From Holacanthus passer (taxonomy: Eukaryota; Chordata; Actinopteri; Pomacanthidae): a stretch of DNA of 64,000 nucleotides. A program made the position numbers and the translations under genes. Shown in pieces: positions 32,725 to 43,802 of the stretch. The first letter of the stretch is position 1, and each line of letters starts with the position of its first letter. The notes under the pieces were generated by a model. That model ran no database searches and was not told the origin of the DNA. It saw only the letters and a program-made list of their open reading frames with translations. The stretch is taken from assembly GCA_025331565.1 (NCBI GenBank), contig JAFREQ010000035.1:992001-1056000 (forward strand), given 5' to 3'.

Positions 32725-33060
32725 TCAGGCCAGACATGGGAGTGGGGTTAAACACTGAATCACAGATCTGATCTTTCTGCCTGGTGGCATTTGCAGAGAC
32801 AGAAGGATGTTAAAGAGACTCCAATAATTTCTGACATTTATCAAGCACGTTGACGCTGATTGTCTGCTTAACAGGTACATGCAGGGGTTAATAGCAATTG
32901 ATTGGATGCTGTTAATCACAGCGGTTTGTGATTACCAGGGTCGTATTGATTGCTCATTGATCAGTGCATCCCCGCCACTTCTACCACTGTGTCTGTGAGC
33001 TCACTGTCATTTAGCGCTTTGCTGGTGCAATATTGTCATTATGACGCCCCAGGCGTCGGT
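32725..33060. promoter_or_regulatory. strong candidate conserved non-coding element
   Basis: Repeat-free block with AATAATTTCTGACATTTATC, GGTTAATAGCAATTGATTGG, GCTGTTAATCACAGCGG, TTTGTGATTACCAGGG, GTATTGATTGCTCATTGATC and TGTCATTTAGCGC. Dense TGATT/ATTGATT (Pbx/Cut-like) and TAATC/GATTA (Otx/Pitx-like) words in balanced sequence are typical of vertebrate developmental enhancers. No frame is convincing. Role inferred; words are direct. Confidence 0.45.
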
Positions 33061-34229
33061 GTTGCTCAATGACTCCCTGGTGGCAAATGTCTGCTGTGTT
33101 ACAGAAGCACCGGCCCCATCCGACAAAGTTAGATTTACATGGAGAAGAAAACCAAACTGGAGGATGTATCTGAGTTCGTGTTTGTCTGTGGCCTTCAGGC
33201 TCTGCTCAGCTTGCCGGGGTTGAAAGGTTCCTTTGCCTCCTCCCAAAAATCAGGTCTACAGTCAAGTGAGGTGAGGCTGTTTTGTGAATTAAGAATAAAA
33301 GTTTACTCCCACCTCACCCTCTTTCTCTCTCTATCTGTCCCCATCTCATTCATTTCTGTACCTTTGTGCGCCTGGCTCAAGCCTCCATTAAAAACCTTGT
33401 CTAAAGTAATGAGTTTAAAGTCAGGGTACCTGTCTCAGGGAGGGAATAGAAACAGACTGTGTGTGTGTGTGTGTGTTTCTTGCACCTTGTGTGAGCGTGT
33501 TAGTGCACACCCAGGATTTTTGAGAATAATTGCATGTGTTTGTGTGCATGCTTGTGTGTGTGCGCTAAGGCTTTGAGGTATGCTTTGACAGCTGCGAATT
33601 TAATAAGCAAACGTTAAAGGTAGGAGGGAGGGGGGGATATGCATAGGGCTCCGCTTATGAAATATGAATGACTGTTTCTGCATCTTCTTCAGCGGGCTTG
33701 ATATCGTCTCTGGTTTGCAATTCCCCTGCTCCGCTCTGAACAGGATGCACAGTCCAGCAGTCTTGTGAGAGGGGATGTTGTGCCGTATATAGATATCTCT
33801 CTTCAACTTGTCAAACTCAGCTGCATAGAGTTTTAATAGGCTGTGTCATATTTTAACTTGAAGCGATATTTTTCCTTTGGTGGAAGATTTTTACATTTTA
33901 GCATGCATCCCCCAGTGCAGCTGCATGAGCAGTCAGTCACCAATACTAAGTGACTTATCTCTTTAAATTGATGTCACACACTTGGTCTCAGTTTTAAAGT
34001 CTGCAAAGTAAAGCGAGGTAATTCAGATGATGGGAATGTACTTTTCACCGTACCACAACTTTTACAAACCTTCTGGCTGCTAATTAATCAATCATAAGGT
34101 TTTTTCCCTCTATTTGTAAACAGAGCATTATTCTGTAATCAGAAAATGCAAAGTATTTTAATCCTCACATGATCGACTGTGTAATCATACAACCATCTTA
34201 ATGATGTGAATGCTCTCAAGTCGTTGACA
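33061..34229. other. non-coding stretch, no gene seen
   Basis: Includes a GT tract at 33460-33477 and an AT-rich right half. The 60-codon frame at 33041-33223 has an Ig-like look (see rejected items) but no support. Confidence 0.5.
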
Positions 34230-34470
34230 TAGGCATCTTTCCCATCTCTACCATATGATGTGAACATGGCAGAAGCCCAAGCTTGCTAACATAATCAGGG
34301 TTATTTCCTCAGACTCAGAAGTCAAAGCTTCTCCAGAGCCACAGAAGACATTAAGCCTTTCACAGGCTGACTATTTCTCCCCATGTCAAATAAACACACA
34401 TTAATGTGTAAATTTAAGTATTATTCCTGGTTAGGCTGGATTTGAAAAAGGAAACCAATTTAACATCAGC
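34230..34470 (+). mobile_element. dispersed repeat family B, copy 2
   Basis: Contains GGGTTATTTCCTCAG, CTTCTCCAGAGCCACAGAAG and CATTAAGCC, then CACAGGCTGA, matching in order the copies at 17060 and 61150. Limits are approximate. No coding capacity. Confidence 0.7.
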
Positions 34471-35760
34471 CTTTGCAAAATTGTTGTGTGAATCCAACTT
34501 TAGATGCAGAATACATCCCTCTAATCTGCTAAGTTTTGTAACATACAATAATCAGGTTCGTAGCTTAAAAAGAAGCCAAACTTTAATAAGTTATTTTTCC
34601 TGAATGTGTCTCTAACTGGAGCTTTATCTAATATGGATAAGATTTTAGATTGCAATGCTGCAAGACGATGCCTATTTTCCACCCAGAACTGTAATAACTT
34701 GTTACCACCTCTCTCTCTCTCTCTCTCAACCCCACCACTGCTCTTTCTACCACTGTTCAGTTTGTTATAATTTCTCCAGATGATAAGCTTGTGCCGTGCT
34801 GTAGCGCTGTCGACAGGAACAACAGTCCTGTATAATGTGTCACTGTCCTGCTAACAGCTTGGTTCTATTGAGTAAAATCTTTTATCGACTGAATATTTAT
34901 TCAGAAATACACCAAAGGAGGCCTCTCTTTTTCGAAGGTGCTGGGAAACTACAGAGCAACAGAAACATTAATGCACAGAAAACACAAGTTGAAAATATTT
35001 TCAGGATGCTCTGCAGTTCAACCTGAGTGTGCAAACCGCAGAGGGAAAACTTTCACAGCTCAGGATGCGATTTAAGAACCAAAGTAAGAACCATTTTTCA
35101 GAGCAGAACGAGCATCGACACAAACAATTATGGGAAAGATCCAAACAACATATTGATTAAATAGATAAGTAATAATAAGATCATGAAAAAGCTAATCATT
35201 AAATGAGGCCTAAAGTAGATCTCAACCATCTAAGCAACCTGCTGGCTTTCAGAAGCTTTTGGCTTGCTGACAAGTGCCCACATTCAAACAAATCCAAATA
35301 TGATTCATGGTTTAGAATAGCAATGTCTGATCATTTTTTTAGACACACACTGACATAGTAACACAGAGGTTGGCATAAGTTTTAGAGCAAAGTAGCCGCC
35401 CCGAGTCTGTCTTTAAACACTTCCTGCACACAAGTGAAATAAAGGCAAACAAGGTTATCAGACAATTAACTTTCTTTGTTTTCTCCTCTATTCCCCTTTT
35501 CTAAATGTATATTAATTCCACCCCCTCAATCTTAAGATTAGATTCCTTTCGTCCCAACAGAGGGGTCCTCCCCTCCCTCCCCGGCCTGCAACACTGAAAG
35601 GGTGATGAAATACGAAAGAAAGGCGTAAAAGAAAAAGAATTCAGCCTCTGTTTCTGCGCACCACTGTGCAGAGACAGGAGCCTTCCCTCATCCCTTCTCC
35701 CAGATGCCGCGTTTCTCCATAGTGTTTAGTTTAACCCCTCCGTCCCTCTTCTTCAACCCT
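34471..35760. other. AT-rich non-coding stretch with (CT)n tract
   Basis: A CT dinucleotide tract of about nine units sits at 34709-34727. The rest is AT-rich, non-repetitive and without supportable genes. Confidence 0.5.
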
Positions 35761-35764
35761 ATTT

Positions 35765-36060
35765 ACACACTCACAAACGCACATCTTTTACAAATCCCAC
35801 AGTAGCAGACGACTGGCTGTAAGCTCACTAGGCTCAATAGGATGAAACTGATGGCCACATACAACAGCCCTCATTAGCAGTCTCGTGCCGATTATGTGCA
35901 GATGAAAAGACGCCGCACCCCTGTGTGCTGCCCTGCTGTTTTCTACGAGCTCACAATATGCATTACTGTACGGCTGAAGCCTGCAGAGACACACGGGCAT
36001 TGTTTTAACTGGCTTTGTGGAGGGGAGAGAGCATTTCCAGTCCAGCCAGGGGAGAAGACT
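35765..36060. promoter_or_regulatory. candidate conserved non-coding element
   Basis: Repeat-free, balanced block with CAGCCCTCATTAGCAGTCTC, GCCGATTATGTGCAG, ACAATATGCATTACTG and ACTGGCTTTGTGG. Frames on both strands of 64-104 codons overlap each other, so coding is unlikely. Conservation is untested. Confidence 0.3.
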
Positions 36061-36253
36061 TTTGTTTCCTTTAGAACAGTGAATGAATGACAATACAGGC
36101 ACATGGCTGAATTAATGAATGTTGTGTCAGTCTTTGTGGATGATTATATTATTGCTAGTAACCAATTTACATATTTTTTTCCATTTAATTCTTCATTTGA
36201 TCTTTATGTATCTCGTGAGATCAAAATCTCATCTTTGAGAATCCTGGATGAAT

Positions 36254-36544
36254 AAAACTTTTAGGGCTGCAACTAATGATTCTGATTGCTTTCTTGATTA
36301 ATCATTTAGCGTAGAAAATGACAGAAAAATCCTAAAGTGACATCTTCAAATGTTTTTTCCAGACAAATACTTTGGCTTACTATCACATAAGATAATGAAA
36401 AGCAGCAAATCCTCACAACTGAGAAGCAGAAACCAGGCATTTTTTTACTTGACTAATTTCACAGTCAATTACTCCTCAAATTAGTTTCTGTTTAATTTAA
36501 TGTTGTTCGACTAATTGACTAATTCTTTCAGCTCTAAAAAGTTT
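36254..36544 (+). mobile_element. complete hAT-type MITE with 8-bp target duplication
   Basis: The element runs 36262-36536, starting TAGGGCTGCAACTAATG and ending CTTTCAGCTCTA. The flanking octamers are AAAACTTT (36254-36261) and AAAAGTTT (36537-36544), identical but for one base, as expected for the 8-bp duplication of hAT transposons. Interior words (ACATCTTCAAATG, TACTATCACATAAGATAATG, AAAAGCAGCAAAT, GAGAAGCAGAAACCAG) match a MITE I recall as one of the commonest in teleosts. No transposase is encoded. A truncated relative lies at 23696-23785. Confidence 0.9.
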
Positions 36545-37394
36545 CCCCAAAACTAGACAAAGTGGATACATAATTTTACAGTTATTTATCAGATTTTCTC
36601 AGACAAAAACCAACATCACAGTTTCAGTGACTTTTCTCCAGCTGCGTAAAGGGTAAGAGGCGCACAACATGCCACCAGGCACACGTGCAGCTTCAATTAA
36701 ACAATCCTTTGGCGAGGCAGAAAAGAGTCCGCTGACACTCCCAGCACACATGTGGCACTGCAGCCTCTCAATACAAAATACCCCACTTCTATAAAACCCA
36801 CACACAAAAAAGCTTAATTAAAATTCTCAAAAAGACAGCGTGTCCCAGTGGGTTGGCGGTTTCAAGCACACAGTGTTCAGCCGTGATGAATGCGGCCTGG
36901 GGTCCCCTGAACCGATCTGTGTATTGGCAAAGTCAAGTCGTCTTGTTACAGACCAGTCGAGTAGGTGGAAGGACTGAAGGATGCAGTGATTGTTGCAGTT
37001 GTAAACGTTGACTAATTTGAAAAATTAGAATTTATGATTGATGATTTGAAAAAATACATATTCACAAATTTGGGTTTAGGGTGAAAATAAACGTACAAAT
37101 AGAAGTTAAAGTTGGTGTGAGGCTGATCTTTATTGTAGTTACTGCTACAATCAACCAATAAACTTCACGACAAGTTGCCTTTGAAAATCGTTACTATCAG
37201 TTCAAAGATTACTTGACGTTAGGGAAAGATATTTCCTGCTCTAAAGGACTGATGCTGTTGGGTTTTTTTGTACAGTAAGATGACTGCAAAGGAAACTCCA
37301 CACAGTTTGAACACCTTAAAAATATTGTGACCACATCCACTTGATATATTTATTAGTGTTAAATAACATCCTGTTTATTGTCCATTCAGAAGAA
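36545..37394. other. non-coding stretch, no gene seen
   Basis: The left part (36610-36840) is balanced and repeat-free and may be a conserved element; the right part is AT-rich. No gene supported. Confidence 0.45.
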
Positions 37395-37465
37395 CACATT
37401 GATGGGTGGTGTTGATGAAGGGATACTTGAGCTCATCTGACAAAATGGTGGTTTGGGAAGCACTG
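37395..37465 (-). mobile_element. hAT-type element end fragment
   Basis: Ends GGTGGTTTGGGAAGCACTG, the inverted counterpart of the CAGTGGTTCC terminus at 13184. The preceding GAAGGGATACTTGAGCTCATC is consistent with the inner side of such an element. Left limit uncertain and no opposite end found. Confidence 0.45.
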
Positions 37466-38590
37466 ACATAGAAAAAGCTACTGTATGCCCTCTTGAACAT
37501 CTTTCTTCCTTTCCCCACTTTCTTCCTCCAGTTTGTTTTCTTTTCCTTGGAGACTTAGTGGAGAAGTGCTAAAAGCCACCGTTGTGTTGACGGGTTGCAC
37601 TTCCACTATGGTGGATAGAAACCTTCCAAAACAACCAGCTGGTGAGGATCTTGGTTGGTTATTTGAGTTTGAATGTGTTATTATCAACTAAACAAATAAA
37701 TGTAGAAATCTCATTATCTCAAATGTGGTTTAAGTATGTGAGGCTATAATGAATGGCACGGTTTTATCATTTGGGTCCCTTTTCAAAGCCTTCTGTGGAT
37801 GTGGGTGGAAGGCGCTTGATCTTCCCTTGTTCATATTAAATAAGTCAGATTCCAGCCCCCACCTCAAAAACCTATACTCACATTTACACTGGGGCTTATT
37901 GAATGTGAATATGAGCCTGTGTGTAGCTTTCCTTTCAGCTCAGGCCAGTGAGTTTGAGTCCTTTTGAACAGGCGGTAACATGAGGCAACTATGACAGGCA
38001 GGACGACCCTTGATCACTGTTAATTATCTAAGTGGACGTGAGACTCCCAAACCACCAGAGCGATGCAGCTCGCGCTCTACATCAGGGAGGATCCGCGCAT
38101 ACGTATGTGCTTTCAAACCAGCGTGAGGCGCTTTGTGTGGGTGCACATGCGTGTTTGCGCGCTGCCATCATCATCGCCGCATGACATATTGCCCTTCAAG
38201 CGTACGTCATGCTCGCAGGAAGGCAATCAGTTTCTTGAACATCATTCAAAAGCAAAGCAGAGTCAAACCTGTCAAACACAAATGCACACTAAGGAGCTCT
38301 TGAGTAACATGTCTTTAATGAAGCAGAAGCCATTTAAGATTTATGAAAGAGTTTTACAACTCAACTACAATGGACTGTCATTACACTTGAATTCAAAATG
38401 GTTGCATCATCTTTTAGGAAATTATCTGTACTTGGAGTGTGGAGACGATGCACTGAATTCCCTGGTGATTAAAAGTAAAGAACAGGAGGAGTGCGGTATC
38501 AGTTTTATACGTGCTCAGAACTATTACTAAACTTTTAGATCTCATGACATGAAAAGGAAGAAAACTTAAAAAGAAATTTGACATATTCCC
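37466..38590. other. non-coding stretch with an unsupported 155-codon frame
   Basis: The plus-strand frame at 38063-38530 is one of the longest here free of simple repeats. Its translation has no recognised domain, signal peptide or membrane segment, its left half is CpG-rich and its right half AT-rich. I treat it as chance. A CpG-rich patch at 38070-38220 might be a small regulatory element. Confidence 0.35.
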
Positions 38591-38608
38591 AAAAAAAAAA
38601 AAAAAAAA
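38591..38608. repeat. poly(A) tract of 18
   Basis: Homopolymer of 18 A. It could be the end of a retroposed insertion in plus orientation, but no retroelement is recognised in front of it. Confidence 0.85.
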
Positions 38609-39096
38609 CGAAAGAAAGAAGTTCTCCACATCAACTTTAAAAGTGTCCTCAGTCCAGTGCACATTTGCATAATGAGTCAATGTTGTGTGTTGTGAGTCAT
38701 GACAGTCTAGTCAGTGTGGTGCCCACTGAAAAAGCCAGATAGATGGTCAAAGTGTCCTTGGAAGTATTGACTGGATTACAACATATCTCTGATAGACAGC
38801 TGATCTAATCCTTTTGTTTCGCATGAGAGGGAATCTGCCAATAACATGAGAAGAAATAACGGCCTGTTTTGCACATGAAACCAGCAACATGTGGGCGGTT
38901 TCATTTGTGCTATAAATATGCCGACTGGCTTTGTGAAATGCGTTTGTTGATGTCCTCTGTTGGAGCCTTCATTTTTGGTTAAAACAACTGTTGATGCGTA
39001 TTCGCTTTGCCGTTGTCGTTATGGTTCTGCTCTACTGACCGAAAATGACAAGCAGTTTTTAACCTTTAAGTCCTCTCCGTTCACAAATAAGTTCTC
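38609..39096. other. non-coding stretch, no gene seen
   Basis: Mostly unremarkable; 38830-38960 is repeat-free and contains GTGCTATAAATATGCCGAC. No gene supported. Confidence 0.45.
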
Positions 39097-39669
39097 TTAA
39101 AGGAATGATATGACATATGGGAAATCTTTTTATTCACTTCCCGGTTAGTGTGTCAGTGTTGGGTAAGTCACTTGAAAAATGGAATCAATTACTCATGACA
39201 TATTGAAAGTAATTAGTTACATTATGTGTTACTTTACTTTGGTTTCTCAGTGTAGAAACAGAAAACAAGACATCATGGTTTCAACAATCAGGCAACCGTG
39301 AACAGTTAGTTAGCTTAGTCCATTTCATAAAAGTAATCTCATTACTGTAACTCATTCCCTACTCCTGGCCACTGCGGACCAAGAAATAGTTACAGAAAAT
39401 AAAATCTCAACTTTTTTTTGGTTCATAGTCAAAAAACACAACACATTAATTTGTGAGCTGTTGAGGTGCTGGTAGGCATATTTCTGAACGTTAGAGAGAA
39501 CTAGCTGTTTCCCCCTGTTTTCAGTCTTTATGCTAAGCTAAGCTAATCACCTCCAGGCTCCAGCTCCATACTTATCGCACAGTCATGAGAGTGATATCAA
39601 TCTTCTTATCTAACTCTCAGTAAGAGAGCCAAGAAGTGCGTTTCCCAAAATGTCAAACTAGTCCTTTAA
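39097..39669 (+). mobile_element. TTAA-bounded MITE, interrupted by a nested element
   Basis: Begins TTAAAGGAATGATATGAC and ends GTCAAACTAGTCCTTTAA; the ends are inverted copies at about 23 of 28 positions with one gap, both bounded by TTAA. The right half carries CTAGCTGTTTCCCCCTG, TTATGCTAAGCTAAGC and CATGAGAGTGATATCAATC, wording I recall from a very common percomorph repeat. The right arm is shared with the short copy at 10094-10250. Without the nested insert (39154-39374) the element would be about 350 bp. Confidence 0.85.
39154..39374 (+). mobile_element. nested hAT-type insert
   Basis: Begins CAGTGTTGGGTAAGTCAC and ends TGTAACTCATTCCCTACTCC TGGCCACTG. Both ends read CAGTG inwards, followed by a GTA-rich arm, and the body has the AAAGTAATTAGTTACATTA / AAAGTAATCTCATTACTGT wording of the familiar CAGTGTTGGG hAT-type MITE of fishes. 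It lies wholly inside the TTAA-bounded element. I could not identify a matching 8-bp duplication at its edges, so the exact limits may be off by some bases. Confidence 0.7.
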
Positions 39670-40255
39670 CTGGTTTTAAAAGCCATTATAAGCCACTGAC
39701 TTGACCTGACAGAAACAGCTGTAGAAACAGAAAAATACTTGAAAGTTGACAGATAAAGTATTTTATAAAGTGGTATTTTTGGCACTTTGGTGACACTTCA
39801 CACCAATGATATCAGCTCTGGACCCCTCTCAGAGAATAGACAGTAGATTTCACTGGCTATATATTGAACATAGTTTTGCCTTCAGTTTTTCAGCTTATAC
39901 ATAATGTTTTTCTCCTTGTCGTCTGTGTAAAATCAAAAATCCTGCTCTCTCTCTGTCAGCCCTAAACCAAATAACAGCCATTTAACAAGTGGGAGTTTGC
40001 TGTCAGTTTTCCTAAGCAGATACGTCCTTGCATTAGCCGTCAGCCTGTCTGATATAGAGAAATAACTTCTGAGTGCCTTTACATTTATTCCCCGAAGATG
40101 TGCTGAGGAGAGACCAGAGTAAACAGAAATGCTCCGTGACAAATGAAGCTCTAGCGCAAGTTCAGCCAGGAAGACATCAATGCCTCTCAATCTCAAACTT
40201 TCTCATTTCTCCTGCTGCGCACATCTCGTATTTTCCCGCTGTCAGTGTTTGGGGT
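39670..40255. other. non-coding stretch, no gene seen
   Basis: Ordinary sequence. Frames on both strands overlap between 39933 and 40267 without recognisable domains. Confidence 0.45.
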
Positions 40256-40689
40256 TGTCACTGGTAATCAGCTGTCTCTCCTGCTGTTCTCTCTCAGCCA
40301 ATAGCTCGGTGTCACACCCTCATTGCTAGCCAATCGTCTTCGTGCTCTTCTTTTAAATACGATCTTTCTCTGCCCTAGCTCTTTCATGCCGGTGGTTTGC
40401 GCGCCCCTCCACCTCCCCATCGCCGCCTCGCCTTCGCAGATTCATCTTCCTCTTCATCACCCATCCGGCTCACAGTCTACACCACCTCCACCAGTGTCAG
40501 GACTCCGGGGGGTTATCCAGCATCGGCTCGGACTATATTTCTTCAAACAAGACGTCTCCCCCCTGAGTCCAAATCGCCAAAGACTCTCTGTCAAGTTACA
40601 ATATCAATATCATCTATTTTGTCACATGTTGTAATAAATTATCTTTATTCACATACTTGTCTCTCCTGGTTGAACTTCTGTCTGTGCAG
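40256..40689 (+). mobile_element. retroelement fragment, possibly solo LTR
   Basis: A C-rich block with AGCCAATAGCTCGGTGTCAC, then CTAGCCAATCG (two CCAAT boxes), TCTTTTAAATACG (TATA-like), a CpG-rich middle and GTAATAAATTATC with an AATAAA polyadenylation signal near 40634. CCAAT, TATA and poly(A) signals in this order within about 430 bp is the layout of an LTR. I also recall this wording from other fish genomes as repetitive. Clear TG...CA ends with a target duplication were not found. No internal genes accompany it. Confidence 0.5.
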
Positions 40690-40836
40690 AGGATGCTGAA
40701 GGAGGATGTGAATAGACTATTGCTGAGGGAAAATTACATCATGCCCATGGACTTTCCATCTGTCATTCTTTGGGGAAAGAGGGAGCTAACTATGCTACAA
40801 GCCCACAGTTTGAGTTCCACATCCTCACGCTGGCAG
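40690..40836 (+). CDS. candidate 147-nt exon, unproven
   Basis: Follows TTCTGTCTGTGCAG (acceptor-like) and is followed by GCAG/GTGGAT (weak donor-like). One frame is open throughout, 49 codons in phase 0-0, starting RMLKEDVNRLLLRENYIM. Composition is plausible for protein, but no family is recognised, the segment directly abuts a retroelement-like block, and the open frame starts upstream of the acceptor. It may belong to the repeat or be chance. Confidence 0.15.
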
Positions 40837-40879
40837 GTGGATCAAAAAACTCTGCTCGTCTTCTGTGTTTAAAGAAGAA

Positions 40880-41014
40880 GTCCAGCACGTTTATTATAAA
40901 ATGAAACAAGTAAATACTTCATATACTGATGGGTAACTTCAAAAGCCTTATCTTGATAAAATATCATAATTCATTTGTATTTAAGTAAATGTACTTAGTT
41001 ACTTTTCATCACTG
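40880..41014 (-). mobile_element. hAT-type element end fragment
   Basis: The right end reads AAGTAAATGTACTTAGTTAC followed by TTTTCATCACTG. This is close to the right end of the element at 42214-42713 (AAATTTACTTAGTTACATTC CACC). Only one end is recognisable; the left limit is a guess. Confidence 0.5.
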
Positions 41015-41039
41015 CACATGCACCTGCAAAAATATTTCC

Positions 41040-41071
41040 ATCTATATATCTATCTGCCTATCTATCTATCT
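41040..41071. repeat. (TATC)n tetranucleotide repeat
   Basis: Interrupted run of TATC units. Confidence 0.9.
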
Positions 41072-41268
41072 CTAAATGTCCATTTCCAGCAGGTCATTGT
41101 TCTTGCTCTGCCTTAATCTAAGCGTTATAGTATGTGCGTGTGATCTCACCATTGTGCAGATTAATGTTTGCAAGCTACATTGTGTGTGGAGAGAAGGAAA
41201 AAGCAAGTGAGAGATAGAGGGAGAGAGATGCAGGGGGAGCACAAAAAACAACACTATCAAAGGAGGGC
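41072..41268. other. non-coding stretch, no gene seen
   Basis: Ordinary sequence with a purine-rich right half (GAGAGAT, GGGGGAG). Confidence 0.5.
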
Positions 41269-41269
41269 T

Positions 41270-41630
41270 TCAAAGACTATCAGCTGCGTCTCCTGGGTAA
41301 TTTGCGATCCTGCATTCTTTCGACTTCAAAGGGCCGCTGTGTGTTGGAATACTGCAAGTGGGAGAGCGAGGGGGGGAGACGAGGGATGGAGGAGGGCGAG
41401 AATCTGATTTCTCTAATAAATGCTGACACCAGGCCTGTTTGATATTAGATTCAGGGAACAGTTTGATTTGTTATCGCCTTTGAAACTCTTCGGACGTCCT
41501 TCAGAGAGGCAGGCTGACTACCACCACACCCCGAGAGCAAGGGAGGAGGGCAGGGAGCGCCGGGCTGCTGGGACAGCTGTCCAGCTATAAAGATGACCAT
41601 TAAGCGGCTATAGATTAGGAGTCTCACTGT
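41270..41630. promoter_or_regulatory. candidate conserved non-coding element
   Basis: Repeat-poor block with GGTAATTTGCGATCCTGC, CTAATAAATGCTGACACC, TTTGATATTAGATTCAGGG and TTTGTTATCGCCTTTG, then ACCATTAAGCGGCTATAG. An inner purine run (41360-41400) splits it. TTTGAT (TCF-like) and ATTAGATT words recur. No credible frame. Untested conservation. Confidence 0.35.
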
Positions 41631-42213
41631 CTGAGTCTTTGTCTGTCTCTCTGTCTGCACACCTAACTCCACCATTAACGACTCAGTGCACCTAAAAAAC
41701 GTTTTAAGCAGCCGATAAGTCAGTTTGATTAGAGTCAGATCCGAGCTGCAGCAGTTCAATACGACGTGACTCAACAGTTCTAGTTCATTTTCTATCAAAG
41801 GCAAGATTGAATGATCTTCAAATTCTTACAACTCGTGATAACATTGCAAAAAAAATCTACTTAAAATTTGAAATGTTCAGCAGTCTCGGGAGGTTTTTCT
41901 GACCGTGCAGAGCTGTTAGTGAGCAGCAGGTGGGAACATTTTGATACCTACCACATGCAGGTGAAGAGGGGAAGAGGAAACTCTCAGGGGTTGTCAGAAT
42001 AGAATTTCTATCAGGATAGTTCACAGCTGGAGTTTTGCATATTGGCACACTTTTTCAAAGTTTTCTAGAAGTGGATCTGTGCGTGCAGCTTGGAGGTGTG
42101 AGTGTAATATAAACTTACTGATCATCATTCAGCATTCTTGGCGAAGTTCTTGAGTAGGGGAGGATGAACAATCAGTTTTTTTTCAATGAGAGGGCAAGAG
42201 ATGACATGAACAT
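41631..42213. other. non-coding stretch, no gene seen
   Basis: Ordinary sequence with a T10 run at 42177-42184 and no recognised genes or repeats. Confidence 0.45.
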
Positions 42214-42713
42214 CGGTGGAAGAGGTTAGGGTAAAAGTACTAATACTACACTGTAAAAATACTCCACTATAAGACCTGCATTCAAAACATTACTTAAGTA
42301 AAAGTGCATCAGCAAAATTTACAAAAGTATCAAAAGTAAAAATACTCATTGTGCAGTAAAATGGTCCCTGTTAATATTTTACTATTATATCTGATGTTTT
42401 TGGGTTAATATTACTCCTGAATGAATGTGTATGTTGCATTTTACCGTAGATGTTTGGAGCTGAGCTCATTTTAACTACTTCATACACTGTTTGGAGTTAC
42501 ACAGTTAATCCAAGAGAGCTTTTAAATACTTCAAATCCTAAATGCTAAATCCTAAAAACAATCCCAGTCAGAATCACCAAATGCGGAGATACATGGTTTT
42601 CAGTGGACAGGAAAGGAAAAACTGTAATCTGCAAAGTAACTAAAGCTGTCAGACAACTGTAGTGGAGTAAAAAGATAAAGTAAGAGTAAATTTACTTAGT
42701 TACATTCCACCAT
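42214..42713 (+). mobile_element. hAT-type MITE
   Basis: The left end GGTGGAAGAGGTTAGGG and the right end read on the minus strand (GGTGGAATGTAACTAAG) are related inverted termini. The interior has the many TAC/AGTA-rich words (AAGTACTAATACTACACTG, ACTTAAGTAAAAGTGCATC, AAAATACTCATTGTGCAG) of the well-known fish MITE with TGGTGGAANGTAACTAAGTA ends. No coding capacity and no clear target duplication identified. Confidence 0.75.
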
Positions 42714-43802
42714 ATGTTTGCATTTTGCTCCAACCTGTCATCAGTCAGTCGAGTCAGATTCTTTTCAATCACACACTGACAGACTTTTTTTTTGCCCTAT
42801 GACAAAGGGCTTAGAGTCACCTTTTTTTTACACAACATCTCACATCATTTTCATTCTGACACTGGACCATTCTACACACAAAGACAAAGAGAATATCCAG
42901 CATATTTAAACATGATCAACAAGCCCCAGGCTGCATCCAGACAAGTCCCAGAGGAGGTTGTGAGAGTAAGAGCAGCAGGGCACCGTCCTTTTCCCAGCAG
43001 GAAGCCGACATGTGAATTCTGACATACTGTGTGGAGCTTGACTGGACTTGGTCTCACTGGCATTAGCTCTGCTCTCTCCACGAGAATCTCAAAAAACAGA
43101 AAACAAAACAAAAACATGCAGAATTACACCAGACTAAGTGTTAGTATAATTATCTACATCAACAGAACACACAACACAAGAGAGATGTAACAAACCCTTT
43201 AGGACTCATTTCTTTCAGGCCAGTTTGAGCTTAATATTTCTTTAACATTTGTTTGGTTTACATTGAATTCGACATGTTTATTTGACTGATTGCATTTTCT
43301 TCTTATGGACATAAATGTGTAGGTACTCCCGAGCTCGTAAGGCCATTCCTTAACAGCTTCTATTACATCTGTCCTTATATTTACTTCCATGATGGATGTC
43401 AAACTACGGCCCGCGCTCTCAGGGCTCCCTGCTCGTGTCTTCACCAAGGTTACATACAGAGCTTTGTGAAAGGGCTTTTATGTGGGCAGCTCCATCTGCT
43501 TGGACTGAACTATAAAGAAATTTAAATTATTTCATATTCAAAATCACAGATATTTTAAGGAGCAAAAAGGGGAAAGAGTAAATGTTTTTGTGTTGTCCCA
43601 TCTTTTCCCCTCTTTGGAATTATATTTGAGATTGTTTGAGTTTTCACTTTTTAAATTGTCTGGGAAATGATTCAGGTTTGTGTCATTGTATGACTGTGTG
43701 TGTCTGAGCATATACATTGCATCATAGTTTTGTGTTTTGAGGCTTGGGTTTGAGCTCCACAGTAGATACACTAACTACTGGTGTTAAAGTGTTTTCTGAG
43801 AC
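42714..43802. other. non-coding stretch, no gene seen
   Basis: AT-leaning. Short frames on both strands, none recognisable. A T9 run lies at 42785-42793. Confidence 0.5.

Noticed and set aside
33041..33223. 60-codon frame with a loosely immunoglobulin-like stretch (NVCCVTEAPAPSDKVRFTW)
   Set aside because: Only a superficial Cys...Trp spacing. No partner Cys in the right place, no splice-site support, and it overlaps a candidate regulatory block.
38063..38530. 155-codon plus-strand frame
   Set aside because: No domain or signal, and composition changes sharply halfway. About the expected maximum by chance.
42214..42713. Target-site duplication for this hAT-type element
   Set aside because: The octamers on either side do not match for any edge placement I tried, so none is claimed.
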